Assembly (NCBI GenBank): GCA_001972305.1
Contig: BDDD01001462.1
Span: 172,102-236,101 of the forward strand
Length of the DNA: 64,000 nt
From: Cephalotus follicularis
Taxonomy: Eukaryota; Streptophyta; Magnoliopsida; Oxalidales; Cephalotaceae
Direction of reading: 5' to 3'
A program made the position numbers and the translations under genes. Positions within the stretch are counted from its first letter, which is position 1; each line of letters begins with the position of its first letter. The notes beneath the pieces were generated by a model, which searched no databases, had not been told where the DNA came from, and worked only from the letters and a program-made list of their open reading frames with translations. Below, one piece after another: positions 35,168 through 47,164 of the stretch.

Positions 35168-36488
35168 TGATGGAATCGGACAAACCGAGTCCAAAGTCAA
35201 AAATGGACTTAGGTGTGTAGGGTGTAGAATAAAACTTAAACATACAATCATGGCAGCGGAATAACACCCTTTATAACAAAAACAAGTCCATAATGACATG
35301 TCCACAGATCACATGGATCACCATAGCATCTACTGAATTGAATTGGTGTCACCATTGTAAACAATGGTGACACACAAGCATGGCATAAAGAAGACAAAAA
35401 TTTATACTAGTGAGTGAAGGCTCCTTCTTTCTTTGCTGCTACGAGCTTGAGTAGATTCCCTTTGATGTTCTCCAAGCCTCAGGAACAACAAGAAATCCAA
35501 CCAGCAATCACAAAGTGTATGAGCTCACACTCTCTCTCACTTAGCTTAGAAAAGGTGTATTGATTTTGACCAATGAAGTCATCAATCAATCCACCATAGA
35601 TAAGCCTTTGCTTGGTGTATACCAGATGAAGAATCACTCACAATCTATAGAGGAATTCGAGCTCTCAATTGCCCAGCAAAAAACTCAAACTTTTTCACAC
35701 TTTCATTTTTCTGCAGAAATGCTTTTAACTAGCCTTCATTTCTCTCTCCCAATCTCCCATTCACTTAGGATCATGGCCTTCACTCCCTGGGAGTCCAAAG
35801 CCATGATTCCCACGTTTCTAAAACGTGTAAAATCAAGAGAAACCGACTAAGGATGTGAGAGAAGTAGTGCCCACGAAGTGAGACCGTGCACTGGTTGCAC
35901 GTTCTGCTCAAAGACGTCGACGCCTTCCAAAGGATGTCGACGCCTATGCAACGCGGCACTAAAGCACATCGATGCTTTTTAAAAAGACATCGACGTCTTT
36001 ATCAGAGAAAAGCATCAACGTCTTTCTAAAAGACATCGACGCCTTCTGGCCAGTCAAGCATAAAGAGTCTAACTCTTTTAGTGATCTCATATAACTTTCA
36101 AATATTGGTTACGTAAGATTAAGCATATGTGTTTCCACAAAATGCTAAATCCACACAACCGATATTTGACACCAAGACTTAATATGTCCAACATATTAAA
36201 GATCTAATCATTATAAGGCAGGGACCCTTTAAAATCTTAGTTATGACATAAGGAATAAGGTAACCAATCTCACAGCCTCCACGCTAGGCATCCAACCTTA
36301 TGTCAGGGCATCACAAGTGTAAGTAGGTAAATTCTAAACTACTTCAATTAAGTGATAAAACACAAGTGATATAGCCATAACAAAATTAGCACGCATCATA
36401 TATTTATACAAGAATAAGATTGTTCCATACATGGTAAGATATAATATGACAACCCATCCAATGGCTTGTCGGGTCACTATATCTAACA
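35168..36488 (-). mobile_element. Solo copia LTR (1,321 bp) with TAAGG duplication
   Basis: Edges on the plus strand TGATGGAATCGGAC (35168) and GTCACTATATCTAACA (36488) with TAAGG on both sides (35163-35167 and 36489-36493). LTR C shows the uninterrupted target. It is the reverse complement of the copia LTR at 4042-6120 but lacks the 820-bp block 4272-5091 of that copy. Its class-1 palindromes are at 35910-36050. Confidence 0.95.
35910..36050. repeat. Palindrome cluster, class 1, copia solo LTR
   Basis: AAAGACGTCGACGCCTT, GGATGTCGACGCC, AAGCACATCGATGCTTTT, AAAGACATCGACGTCTTT, AAGCATCAACGTCTTT and AAAGACATCGACGCCTT. It is homologous to 5288-5432 in the other copia LTR. Confidence 0.88.
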
Positions 36489-37075
36489 TAAGGTATATGA
36501 TATTTACAGATTCAGGTATTCTCTATCTTTTAAATTATCGTTTTATGTTTTATGATTCTATATCCGTACTGAGGTTTGCTCAGCCGCGTTATTGTTTCCA
36601 TGCGGCAGGTATTCAGGGACAACATCCGGGCAATGTGTGATGAGCGAGATGTCACCTATGATAAGGATCATGTAGGAGATGGAACCATTTATGTTTAGTT
36701 ATTTTATGGTCATGCTAGAACCCTTATTTGAGCAATATTATTCTTTTCAGTTTTGACTTAGAATTATGTTTAAGCTTTTGGTTTATGTTTAACATTCCAG
36801 ACCATGTTTAAGCTTTAGATTATGAATAAAGTTTTCAGACTATTTATTAGATTATATATGTTACGTTTAGACCATCACGCAATTTGAATTGAAGATGAGT
36901 TAATAATTTGATAGTAAGAGTAAAGGCGAACTTTGATTTATAGTTAAATAGGAATATATGCTAAGTTAATAAATTGATAAAAAGGAATAAAATTGAGCCA
37001 TGTCATAAGATTAGGTTATGTTTAGTCTCGGATTATGAACCCGTAACGACTCCCGCCGATTCGGGGGGTGTTACA

Positions 37076-37459
37076 GAGATGGTATCAGAGAATAGGTTTT
37101 GCTTTCCTTAGAAGACCTGTCTAGGTTTGACCTGTGAGATTGGGTAGACCTTGGGTTAGGATATTTTGTTGTGATCTTTCTGACATGTTTGTTGTTTCGA
37201 CTGTGGTTTCTTTGTTGTTGTGTTATGTTTTGGATTTATGTTTCGTAAATTGTACGAGCAAGGAATACCCCACAAGGAAACGACCAGGTATTGTTTCGAT
37301 TTTGTTTTGTTAACTGTAAAATGTTTGATTAGTTGATAAGTCAATTTATGTTATGGTAACTGAATCGTTTGTTATGCATCTTGGTGTGTCTTTTCTGCTA
37401 TTGATTCGGATTGATATATGTTAAGATTTCGGGATGAAATCTTTTTAAGGGGGGGAGGA
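37076..37459 (+). mobile_element. Short internal region of the non-autonomous element (384 bp)
   Basis: It starts with GAGA and the primer site TGGTATCAGAGA (37080-37091, initiator-Met type) and ends with the polypurine tract TTAAGGGGGGGAGGA (37445-37459) directly before LTR B. Between them is AT-rich sequence, with no gag, protease or RT similarity in any frame. Replication would need proteins from another element. The proportion, LTRs of 3.2 kb against 0.4 kb inside, fits neither the usual small TRIM nor the long-interior LARD design. Confidence 0.88.
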
Positions 37460-40400
37460 TGTAATACCCTGTTCGTTCACGTGCATATTTCGGATTTTAA
37501 ATTTGATTTATTGGTTGTGTAGGCATATTTTGTTTTGGCATAATGTGTTCTTTGGGTTATGTGAATTTAAACTTAGGGCTTCTATGTTTATTAGGATATG
37601 ATTGTTGGAAAAACAAAAATCTATTGTCTTGTTATTATATGGTTGATGAATATTGGTTGGATTATGTATATGAATAGGTAAAATTAATTGAATTATATTT
37701 CGTATAAATATTCATTTGGTTTTTATTATTAACGTGGTAAAATTGTTTTAATTGGAAAACAAATCCTTTTATTTTGGGCTTTATAATACCAGTTATATTG
37801 CCTTTGGATAATTGATAAAATATAATTGTAGATAAGTAATAATTGTTGTTTGGCATTTTAAATTGATTAAAATTAGTTTTAACATAAACAAGGTAAAAAG
37901 GGTTTTATTAGGAGACAAATATTGTATAAATGGCAAAAATAGTTTTATTAAGAAACAAAATTCTTATTTTTGGAATAAAAGACTTTTTTTTTCCATATTT
38001 CTTCCCTCTCCTGCCGTTTTCTTCCTTCTCCCTCTCACAAAGCTCATTTCTTTCCTTCTTCCTCTCTCTCAAATCCCAAAATTATGCCCCCTTTCCACAA
38101 TATATCAGAACTTGGATTCCTTTTTGGCTTATCATGAACTAAAGTACCTTATTTCTTGGCTATATATGATATATGCTCTTTGTTTATGCCTCCATTGTTC
38201 ATCTCTGTCCTGGTAGCCGAATTGCATAACTTGGAGCCTGTTTTATGCTTCTTTGTTCATACAATCAGGCTTGTTATCCTCCATTGATTTGGTTTAGCAT
38301 TTAGTTTTGTGTTAAGGTTATCAAGTCTATTACATGTTGTTTTTTTTTATTATTTGCATCTCTAAGTTGTGTCATGGCTTCTAAACTGTTAACATGCATT
38401 AGGTAGATGTTATGTGCTAGTTTTGATAAACAAATAATGATAGTTGACAGGAAATTGATCATATAGGCATCCATGCATGAAATTGAAATTGCTTCTCTTT
38501 GAAGAAAGATCACCCATTGCATGAACTTTTGATTCTGGATGTTTAAATGCCACGGTTAAGTCACATAAGACCTATATAAGTGTTTAAAATCATCTGGTAA
38601 TGTAGTAAAATGGTTTTGACAGAAAACTGGAATTGAACTGCTATGTTTTTGTTGTTCTGTCGCCCAGAACAGTCGACTGCCTCTTGAAACAGTCGACTGT
38701 TTTGCCTTGCACAGTCGACTGGACCCCTGTCACAGTCGACTGGATTTAACCTAGTATGAGTAGTCGACTGCCTATGCCACACAGTCGACTGCCACCTTTG
38801 AGTAGCCGGCTGGATCTTGATACAGTCGACTGGAATTGTCCAGAAAAATTTATGGTTTTAAGTTTTGTAATCCGTTTGTTCGTCTAATGATTTGGAGTCT
38901 GTTTTAAACACTATTAAGTTACTGCTTGATGTTTGGAAATGATATTTGAATGCTTATATGAATGATATTGTATCTTTTAGATTTTTGTGCTTCGAGGGAC
39001 TTTTAAATTGTTGATCAATTCATCTATCTTTGTTGTGATCGCTTAAGGTACGGATTCTTCGTTCTTGGCTTACTCCTTCAGTTTTACTGAAAAGAATTCA
39101 AATATATTTTGTACGAATCTTCGTTTCTTGATACCCTCCTATCGGTTTTATTGTAGTAAATAAAAGATAGTTTCACCATATGAATAATGTACGGATTTCT
39201 CGTTTTTGGTTTATTCTTTCGGTTTTAATTGAAATGAACTCAATTATATTCTGTGTACGAATAATCTGATCTTTGATACTCGTTTTGAACAACATATCTT
39301 TTAAAATAAAACCAGTTTTATGAATATGTCTCTTCGATTTTATGAACTCCGTTATACTCCGTATTTTGATAGGTTTAGAAATAAAGTCGGTATGATATTT
39401 TTGTGATAATGAATATTTTCTGGCTTTATAATTTGATTCTGAATTGTGTACGAAAGGTTATGCAATCGCCTCTTTATTGTCAAAATAAACAAAATGATTT
39501 TCCGTTTATGAAAGTATAATGATAAAGAACATGACTTTCACATTAGGAAGTATGTTAGTTTTTGAATGAGAATACACAGAGATATTTCCCACCTATGGGG
39601 TGTACCATAGGCACGTTGAAGGCCTGGCACGGGGACGTGACACTTCCGTAGCAGTGTGATTCAACTACGGCGTCTCTCTTTGTTTTGAATAAATCCCATG
39701 AGGTGGATTTATGGATCCGATTTTGTGATAGAGGCGTATGGGTATACTCTAGTTTCTGATATGTTAAGGATTCGGATTTTGGGGATTGATTGTGTAGTGC
39801 CGTACACGTCTTTCCGTTTGGCATGTGGGCCTCATGAACCCCTTGCACCTTTGCATATGTGTATGCACTTTGGATCTCGGTAATGAGATTTCGGAATCGG
39901 ATAAGTCTCTGTGATATGTTTGGATCTCTATGATGAGATTATGGAATCGGATAAGTTTTTATTTTAAAATCTTTAACTTGGCTGATGTTAAAGTAATTTG
40001 AACGTTTGACTTGGATACTGTTTTGAACTTGGATTATGTTTTGAAATTGAATAACGCTTTGAAATTAGATATTCGTTTTGAATTGATTTTATGACTACTT
40101 ACTTTCGCTTTTGAAAATCATATTAATTATTTTATGTACAAGGTGTATGATATTTAAAGGTTCAGGTATTTTCTATCTTTTAAATTATCGTTTTATGTTT
40201 TATGATTCTATATCCGTACTGAGGTTTGCTCAGCCGCGTTTTTGTTTCCATGCGGCAGGTATTCTGGGACAACATCCGGGCAATGTGTGATGAGCGAGAT
40301 GTCACCTATGATAAGGATCACGTAGGAGATGGAACCGTTTATGCTTAGTTATTTTATGGTCATGTTAGAACCCTTATTTGAACAATATTATGTCTTTTAG

Positions 40401-40500
40401 TTTATGACTTAGAATTATGTTTAAGCTTTTGGTTTATGTTTAACATTCCAGACCATGTTTAAGTTTTAGATTATGAATAAAGTTTTCAGACTATTTATTA
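37460..40500 (+). mobile_element. LTR B of the array, 3' end lost in gap
   Basis: TGTAATACCCTGTTCG start; collinear with LTR A but without the copia insertion. It stops at the N run at a point equal to base 36849 of LTR A, so about 226 bp of its 3' end are missing. Class-2 palindromes at 38666-38833 (eight units, the most intact of the three LTRs). Confidence 0.9.
38666..38833. repeat. Palindrome cluster, class 2, LTR B
   Basis: Seven clear AGTCGACTG units and one AGCCGGCTG variant. Most are CAGTCGACTG, spaced 20-30 bases apart. Confidence 0.92.
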
Positions 40501-40525
40501 NNNNNNNNNNNNNNNNNNNNNNNNN
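40501..40525. other. Assembly gap (25 N)
   Basis: Unsequenced or unresolved. By alignment to LTR A, the gap replaces the last ~226 bp of LTR B and the first ~131 bp of LTR C, plus any internal region between them. If a second 384-bp interior was present, about 740 bp are missing rather than 25. Confidence 0.95.
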
Positions 40526-43500
40526 TTTTTATTAGGATGACTGTTGGAAAAACAAAAATCTATTGTCTTGTTATTATATGGTTGGTGAATATTGGTTGGA
40601 TTATGTATATGAATAGGTAAAATTAATTGAATTATATTTCGTATAAATATTCAATTGGTTTTTATTATTAACGTGGTAAAATTGTTTTTATCGGAAAACA
40701 AATCCTTTTATTTTGGGCTTTATAATACCAGTTATATTGCTTTTGGATAATTGATAAAATATAATTGTAGATAAGTAATAATTGTTGTTTGGCATTTTAA
40801 ATTGATTAAAATTAGTTTTAACATAAACAAGGTAAAAAGGGTTTTATTAGGAGACAAATATTTTATAAATGGCAAAAATTGTTTTATTAAGAAACAAAAT
40901 TCTTATTTTTGGAATAAAAGACATTTTTTTCCATATTTCTTCCCTCTCCTACCATTTTCTTCCTTCTCCCTCTCACAAAGCTAATTTCTTTCCTTCTTCC
41001 TCTCTCTCAAATCCCGAAATTATGCCCCCTTTCCACATTATTTCAGAACTTGGATTCCTTTTTGGCTTATCATGACCTAAATTACCTTATTTCTTGGTTA
41101 TATATGATATATGCTCTTTGTTTATGCCTCCATTGTTCATCTCTGTCCTGGTAGCCGAATTGCATAACTTGGAGCCTGTTTTATGCTTCTTTGTTCATAC
41201 AATCAGGTTTGTTATCCTCCATTGATTTGGTTTAGCATTTAGTTTTGTGTTAAGGTTATCAAGTCTATTACATGTTGTTTTTTTTTTATTATTTGCAACT
41301 CTAAGTTGTGTCATGGCTTCTAAACTGTTAACATGCATTAGGTAGATGTTATGTGCTAGTTTTGATAAACAAATAATGATAGTTGACAGGAAATTGATCA
41401 TATAGGCATCCATGCATGAAATTGAAATTGCTTCTCTTTAAAGAAAGATCACTCATTGCATGAACTTTTGATTCTGGATGTTTAAATGCCACGGTTAAGT
41501 CACATAAGACCTATATAAGTGTTTAAAATCATCTGGTAATGTAGTAAAATGGTTTTGACAGAAAATTGGAATTGAACTGCTATGTTTTTGCTGTTCTGTC
41601 GTCCAGAACAGTCGACTGCCTCTTGAAATAGTCGACTGTTTTGCCTTGCACAATCGACTTGACCCCTGTCACAGTTGACTGGATTCAACCTAGTATGAGT
41701 AGTCGACTGCCTATGCCACACAGTCGACTGCCACCTTTGAGTAGCCGACTGGATCTTGATACAGTCGAATAGAATTGTCCAGAAAAATTTCTGGTTTTAA
41801 GTTTTGTAATCCGTTTGTCCGTCTAATGATTTGGAGTCTGTTTTAAACACTATTAAGTTACTGTTTGATGTTTGGAAGTGATATTTGAATGCTTATATGA
41901 ATGATATTGTATCTTTTAGATTTTTGTGCTTTGAGGGACTTTTAAATTGTTGATCAATTCATCTATCTTTGTTGTGATCGCTTAAGGTACGGATTCTTCG
42001 TTCTTGGCTTACTCCTTGGGTTTTACTGAAATGAATTCAAATATATTTTGTACGGATCTTCGTTTCTTGATACCCTCCTATCGGTTTTATTGTAGTAAAT
42101 AAAAGATAGTTTCAACTTATGAATAATGTATGGATTTCTCGTTCCAGGTTTATTCATTCGGTTTTAATTGAAATGAACTCAATTATATTCTGTGTACGAA
42201 TAATCTGATCTTTGATACTCGTTTTGAACAACTGATCTTTTAAAATAAAACTAGTTTTATGAATATGTCTCTTCGATTTTATGAACTCCGTTATACTCCG
42301 TATTTTGATAGGTTTAGAAATAAAGTCGGTATGATATTTTTGTGATAATGAATATTTTCTGGCTTTATAATTTGATTCTGAATTGTATACGAAAGGTTAT
42401 GCAATCGACTCTTTATTATAAAAATAAACAAAATGATTTTCCGTTTATGAAAGTATAATGATAAAGAACATGACTTTCACATTAGGAAGTATGTTAATTT
42501 TTGAATGAGAATACACAGAGATATTTCCCACCTATGGGGTGTACCATAGACACGTAGAAGGCCTGGCACGGGGACGTGACACTTCCGTAGCAGTGTGATT
42601 AAACTACGGCGTCTCTCTTAATTTTGAATAAATCCCATGAGGTGGATTTATGGATCCGATTTTGTGATAGAGGCGTATGGGTATACTCTAGTTTCTGATA
42701 TGTTAAGGATTCGGATTTTGGGGATTGATTATGTAGTGCAGTACACGTCTTTCCGTTTGGCATGTGGGCCTCATGAACCCCTTGCACCTTTGCATATGTG
42801 TATGCACTTTGGATCTCGGTAATGAGATTTCGGAAACGGATAAGTCTCTGTGATATGTTTGGATCTCTATGATGAGATTATGGAATCAGATAAGATTTTA
42901 TTTTAAAATCTTTAACTTGGCTGATGTTAAAGTAATTTGAACGTTTAACATGGATACTGTTTTGAACTTGAATTATGTTTTGAAATTGAATAACGCTTTG
43001 AAAATTAGATATTCATTTTGAATTGATTTTATGAATACTTACTTTCGCTTTTGAAAATCATATTAAATTATTTTATGCATAAGGTATATGATATTTAAAG
43101 AATCAGGTATTCTCTATCTTTTAAATTATCGTTTTATATTTTATGATTCTATATCCGTACTGAGGTTTGCTCAGCCGAGTTTTTGTTTCCATGCAACAGG
43201 TATTCAGGGAAAACATCCGGGCAATGTGTGATGAGCGAGATGTCACCTATGATAAGGATCATGTAGGAGATGGAACCATTTATGTTTAGTTATTTTATGG
43301 TCATGCTAGAACCCTTATTTGAGCAATATTATGCTTTTCAGTTTTGACTTAGAATTATGTTTAAGCTTTTGGTTTATGTTTAACATTCCAGACCATGTTT
43401 AAGTTTTAGATTATGAATAAAGTTTTCAGACTATTTGTTAGATTATATATGTTACGTTTAGACCATCACGCAATTTGAATTAAAGATGAGTTAATAATTT

Positions 43501-43666
43501 GATAGTAAGAAGAAAGGCGAACTTTGATTTATAGTTAAATAGGAATATATGCTAAGTTAATAAATTGATAAAAAGGAATAAAATTGAGCCATGTCATAAG
43601 ATTAGGTTATGTTTAGTCTCGGATTATGAACCCGTAACGACTCCCGCCGATTCGGGGGGTGTTACA
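40526..43666 (+). mobile_element. LTR C of the array, 5' end lost in gap
   Basis: Collinear with LTR A from its base 32644 onward. It ends GGGGGGTGTTACA beside the right CAGGC duplication. Class-2 palindromes at 41606-41771 are more decayed (CAATCGACTT, CAGTTGACTG, CAGTCGAATA). Confidence 0.9.
41606..41771. repeat. Palindrome cluster, class 2, LTR C
   Basis: Same eight positions as LTR B; four are intact AGTCGACTG and others carry single changes, mostly C to T or G to A. Confidence 0.9.
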
Positions 43667-43671
43667 CAGGC

Positions 43672-44341
43672 GCACCCCACGGAGAAAAACTAGGTCGAAT
43701 AAAACCCTTATCAATCAGATCTTGCAACTGCAATTTCAGTTCCCTCAATTCTGCAGGGGCCATTCTATATGGTGCTTTAGAAATAGGAGCTGTACCTGGT
43801 ATAAGATCGATAACAAACTCCATATTTCTCTTCGGTGGCAAAGATCCCAAGTCATCAGGAAATACATCTGGAAATTCGCACACAACTGGAATTTCCTCCA
43901 AGCTCAAGCCTTTCTCTTTCCTTCGATCAATCACATAGGCCAGATATCCCTCACATCCCTTCTCTAGGTATCTTGATGCTAGAATAAAGGATATGATCGG
44001 TGTCGAGAACCCTTTGTCTCCCTTGAACTGGAAAGTCGTTCCATCGGGCAGACAAAAATCCACATTTTTATAGTAACAATCCATACGAGCACGGTGTGCT
44101 GATAGCCAATCCATCCCCAATATAACATCGACGTCATGGATAGGCAGCACTATCAATCTGCATACAAAGGAATGCCTGCCATAGACACCTCACAACCTCT
44201 ATATACCGAGTTACTGTACATAGAAGTCCCGGTTGGTGTTCTCACATCAAGTATATACGACATGCAGTCAGGGGTGACATCTAAGCAAGATGCAAAACGT
44301 GCAGATATAAAAGAATGCGATGCTCCAGAATCCATCAACAC
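43672..44341 (-). pseudogene. Gypsy-2 protease and RT lead-in
   Basis: Frame 44341-44153 has the protease active site LMDSGASHSFISARF. Frame 44156-43662 holds DVDVILGMDWLSAHRARMDC, then the linker EIPVVCEFPDVFPDDLGSLP and RT start [16 protein letters not shown]; the next residues of RT resume at 32507 on the other side of the nested array. A frameshift joins the two frames near 44155. DSGA is intact. Confidence 0.88.
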
Positions 44342-44587
44342 TCTAGCAGAAAAACCATATATATACAGAGTACCTCCAACAACAGAAGTCGACTCTAGAA
44401 CCTCTGTCTGAGCAAGTACAAAAACTCTACCTTTTGCGATGCCCTTGCCGGTGTCCTTCCTCTGTGACGGTCCCGTCGCCGCACCGATACTACTTCCCGG
44501 CCCAGTAGGCGCTGTAGCATAACTCTTTGGTCAATCCTTCACCGAATGACCAGGTGCCTCACACCTCAGGCACCAACCATTGAACCT

Positions 44588-45573
44588 CTAGCAATCTTTC
44601 TGTTGGTGGCCGGTACGACAACAATAATAACAACCTCCGGATCTAGCATTACTCCCTTGACTGGGAGTACCCTGTGAAGCTGTCTGTTGAGACTTGTTCT
44701 TAGATGACTTCGTCGGAGAACCACCTTCTTGCCATTTCGATGATGTCGGTCGGGACTGTGTAGGACTCTGTTTGTTCTGCTGTGCGCGAGCTCTCTCAGC
44801 CCGGTCTTCACTGGACATTGTCTCCAACAGTCTTGCTTTCTGAGCAACCTCCACAAAAGTCCTCAGTTCCATAGCTCTAATTCTTGATCGAAGATCCGGT
44901 CGCAGACCTCTCAGGAATCTCCGAATCTTGTTCTCTTCATCAGCTACCAGATAAGGTGAATGTCTGGCTAGCTCTATGAAACTTGCTTGATACTCAGCCA
45001 CAATCATCTCTCCTTGTCGTAACTCCAAGAGCTCCGTCTCTCATTGCTCTTGCTCATTACGCGGAACATAAGTCTCCAAGAACTCTGCCTAGAATCTGTC
45101 CCAAGTGCTGTCCAGTCTCTGTGCTTCCCATTTTGCCTTGACCATCTCCCACCAATGAGTGGCCTCACCCCATAGGCGGTATACAGCAAACTTCAGCTTC
45201 TGAGTGTCAGTACAGTCCATTACTTCAAAGATTTTCTCCAAGTCTTGCAGCCATCTCTCAGCAATAGTAGCATCAAGTTCCCCACAGAAACTGGGTGGAT
45301 TCAGCCTCATGAACTTTTCAATGTCTCTCCCAAACTGGTTACCATCGGGCAGTGGTCGGGAGCCCTATGTTGCGGTCGAGCTTGCACGTAGTACTGGCGC
45401 ATCTCCTCCGCATTAGCCCTATTAAAGGCCATCTGTTCCTGAAAATAGTCCGCAATTCGGGCCATTAGATCTCTGTCATATTGGGGATCATTCATCCCTA
45501 GCGGAACGTTCGCTTCCTCAAGGGCATTGGCTCCAATAGCTCTAGCCCTAGAGCATGTTCTCCTTCGGTCCAT
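44588..45573 (-). pseudogene. Gypsy-2 gag
   Basis: ATG at 45573. Frame 45573-45307 carries DYFQEQMAFNRANAEEMRQY; a frameshift near 45345 leads to 45310-45089 with FCGELDATIAERWLQDLEKI and GEATHWWEMV; after TAG (45089-45091, Trp in relatives) and TGA (45041-45043, Arg in relatives) the same frame continues 45028-44588 with EYQASFIELARHSPYLV and FLRGLRPDLRSRI. A zinc knuckle, CYYCCRTGHQQKDC, ends it. This is a full-length Tekay-type capsid and nucleocapsid apart from the breaks. Confidence 0.87.
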
Positions 45574-45669
45574 TGGTTCCTATAAGAAGGATGAAAGTTA
45601 GTCATGACTTTAGGAAAACAATTCATTAATTTCCAAGGAAAGTATCCTAGCTAAACATATATGGAATAT

Positions 45670-45681
45670 GCTCTGATACCA
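45670..45681 (-). other. Gypsy-2 primer-binding site
   Basis: Minus-strand TGGTATCAGAGC, three bases after the LTR end, 97 bases before the gag ATG; initiator-Met type. Confidence 0.88.
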
Positions 45682-46972
45682 TGTTGTCACGCCCCCGTTT
45701 TGAGAAGACAACATTAAAGCGATAAAGGCAATTAACAAATAAATTCAGCTCATGCAAATACCATAAAAATTAACTTTTAAACAAGAGATCAGTTGCGAAG
45801 CATAAGATTCATAAGCTGAAACTCGTAACGTGCATCACATACTACACGCTACTTAAAACAAGCCCGTCATTGTTAAAAGCCCACAAAACGGAGCGTGATC
45901 ACAGTACAAATATTAAATCCCATCATTAACAAAACCATAGTACAGTAGATCAGAAATCCTTTAACAAAACAGTTTATTACAACTTAGAAAGTAGAACCAC
46001 GAACAATAACAACATAACGACTTGTTCTTCGTCCATGCCAGTCTAACCGGTCCACTGCATCAATCTGTAAAGTATGGGGGTTAGCCTTTGTCCTCACTCG
46101 GCTAAGTCATAAAAGTAGCTCAGGATCAACACTAAATGCATGTCATGTAATATATGCATAAATGATGCAGTGCAGGAAGTACCAGTTTATATATATATGG
46201 AAAATATATATATTTTGCAGTACATTAAAATAACAGTGAGTACATATATAAGAAAATATATGTAAACAATGACAGTACAGTAGTAACCCGGCCAGGGTTA
46301 CATCCACAGTCACAGTAATGTCTGAAAAGGACCAACAGGCAATACGGTATGTCCATAAGGACCACAACAGTCAGGCAGTACATGTAACGCCGCTAACTCC
46401 TAGCCCCACGCTACACTCCCACTTCGGTCCCTACTCCAAGCAACCAAGCGAGGCAACAGTACAGTACAGTGAGTCACCCAACAAATCCTGGGCCCTAGGT
46501 CAACCCTACCACTAGCCGGTGCTGGCAGCCTCCGCCATGCAACCAGTGGTTCAAGCACAACCACATAGAAACTCACAGAGTAAGCAGTGAATCAAACAGT
46601 AAACAGTGCAGCAAATAGTACAGTGGTGATCATTTAGATCGACAACAAGTAGCTCATTTTCAAATAAATATTTGAAATATGTAGTTTTAGTAGTAGAAAT
46701 ACCTTTGACCAATTCAGTAGTGTAAATCGTTTACCAGTTCGTTCGAAAATACATTATTAACCATTACATATTTTCATACTCAAAATAGCACATTCCAAGT
46801 TCACATATGCATTTCTGAACATCACAACTTTAGAAATCATAAAAGATTTACAAACAGTAACAAAACAAGCAGTAAACAGTGTATATGCGATGCATACAAA
46901 TGCTCTAATGCATCCTAAGCGAAATCGGGATCGTCGGGTATCAAAACCGCAAATCTGTCCAAACAGGACTCT

Positions 46973-47164
46973 AAAGCGTCGGCGTTTATTCCTCAGGCGT
47001 TGACGCTTATGTCCCTTAAGCGTCGACGTTTAGTCCCATAACGTCAGCGCTTTCAGTGTCTGGGCATCGATATCCCCTCCCTTAGACGTCGACGTTTTAT
47101 ACGCATTCAACATAAAACACAATTCACTGTATTGAGCGTCGACGCTTACCCAAGGCGTCGACGG
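46973..47164. repeat. Palindrome cluster, class 1, Gypsy-2 5' LTR downstream
   Basis: AAAGCGTCGGCGTTTATT, TTAAGCGTCGACGTTTA, GACGTCGACGTTTTAT and GAGCGTCGACGCTTACC among about seven units. Confidence 0.87.

Larger units (their letters stand above)
32513..37075 (+). mobile_element. LTR A of the non-autonomous array (3.24 kb net)
   Basis: Begins TGTAATACCCCATTCG and ends ATTCGGGGGGTGTTACA. It is interrupted at 35168-36488 by a copia solo LTR; net length is about 3,237 bp. A class-2 palindrome cluster is at 33707-33856. It has a pyrimidine-rich stretch at 33020-33110. The repeated short frames at 32916-33257 and 34577-34905 recur in LTRs B and C only because the LTR recurs, and resemble no protein. 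Confidence 0.9.
32513..43666 (+). mobile_element. Non-autonomous three-LTR array in Gypsy-2, CAGGC duplication
   Basis: Edges TGTAATACCCC (32513) and GGGGGGTGTTACA (43666) are flanked by CAGGC (32508-32512 and 43667-43671). It holds LTR A, a 384-bp internal region, LTR B (truncated by the gap) and LTR C (start lost in the gap). The internal region has a primer site and a polypurine tract but no coding frame. Two outer LTRs with one duplication and a third between suggest unequal recombination between neighbouring or sister copies. Confidence 0.9.

Noticed and set aside
33707-41771. CRISPR-like arrays of CAGTCGACTG and AAAGACGTCGATGTCTTT units
   Set aside because: The units are very short, variable and palindromic with irregular spacers that are themselves similar between LTR copies; there are no cas genes and the DNA is plant.
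32916-42822. Short open frames repeated three times (near 32916, 37863, 40802; 34577, 39555, 42599)
   Set aside because: They recur only because LTRs A, B and C are copies; changes include frameshifts and stops, so no coding selection.
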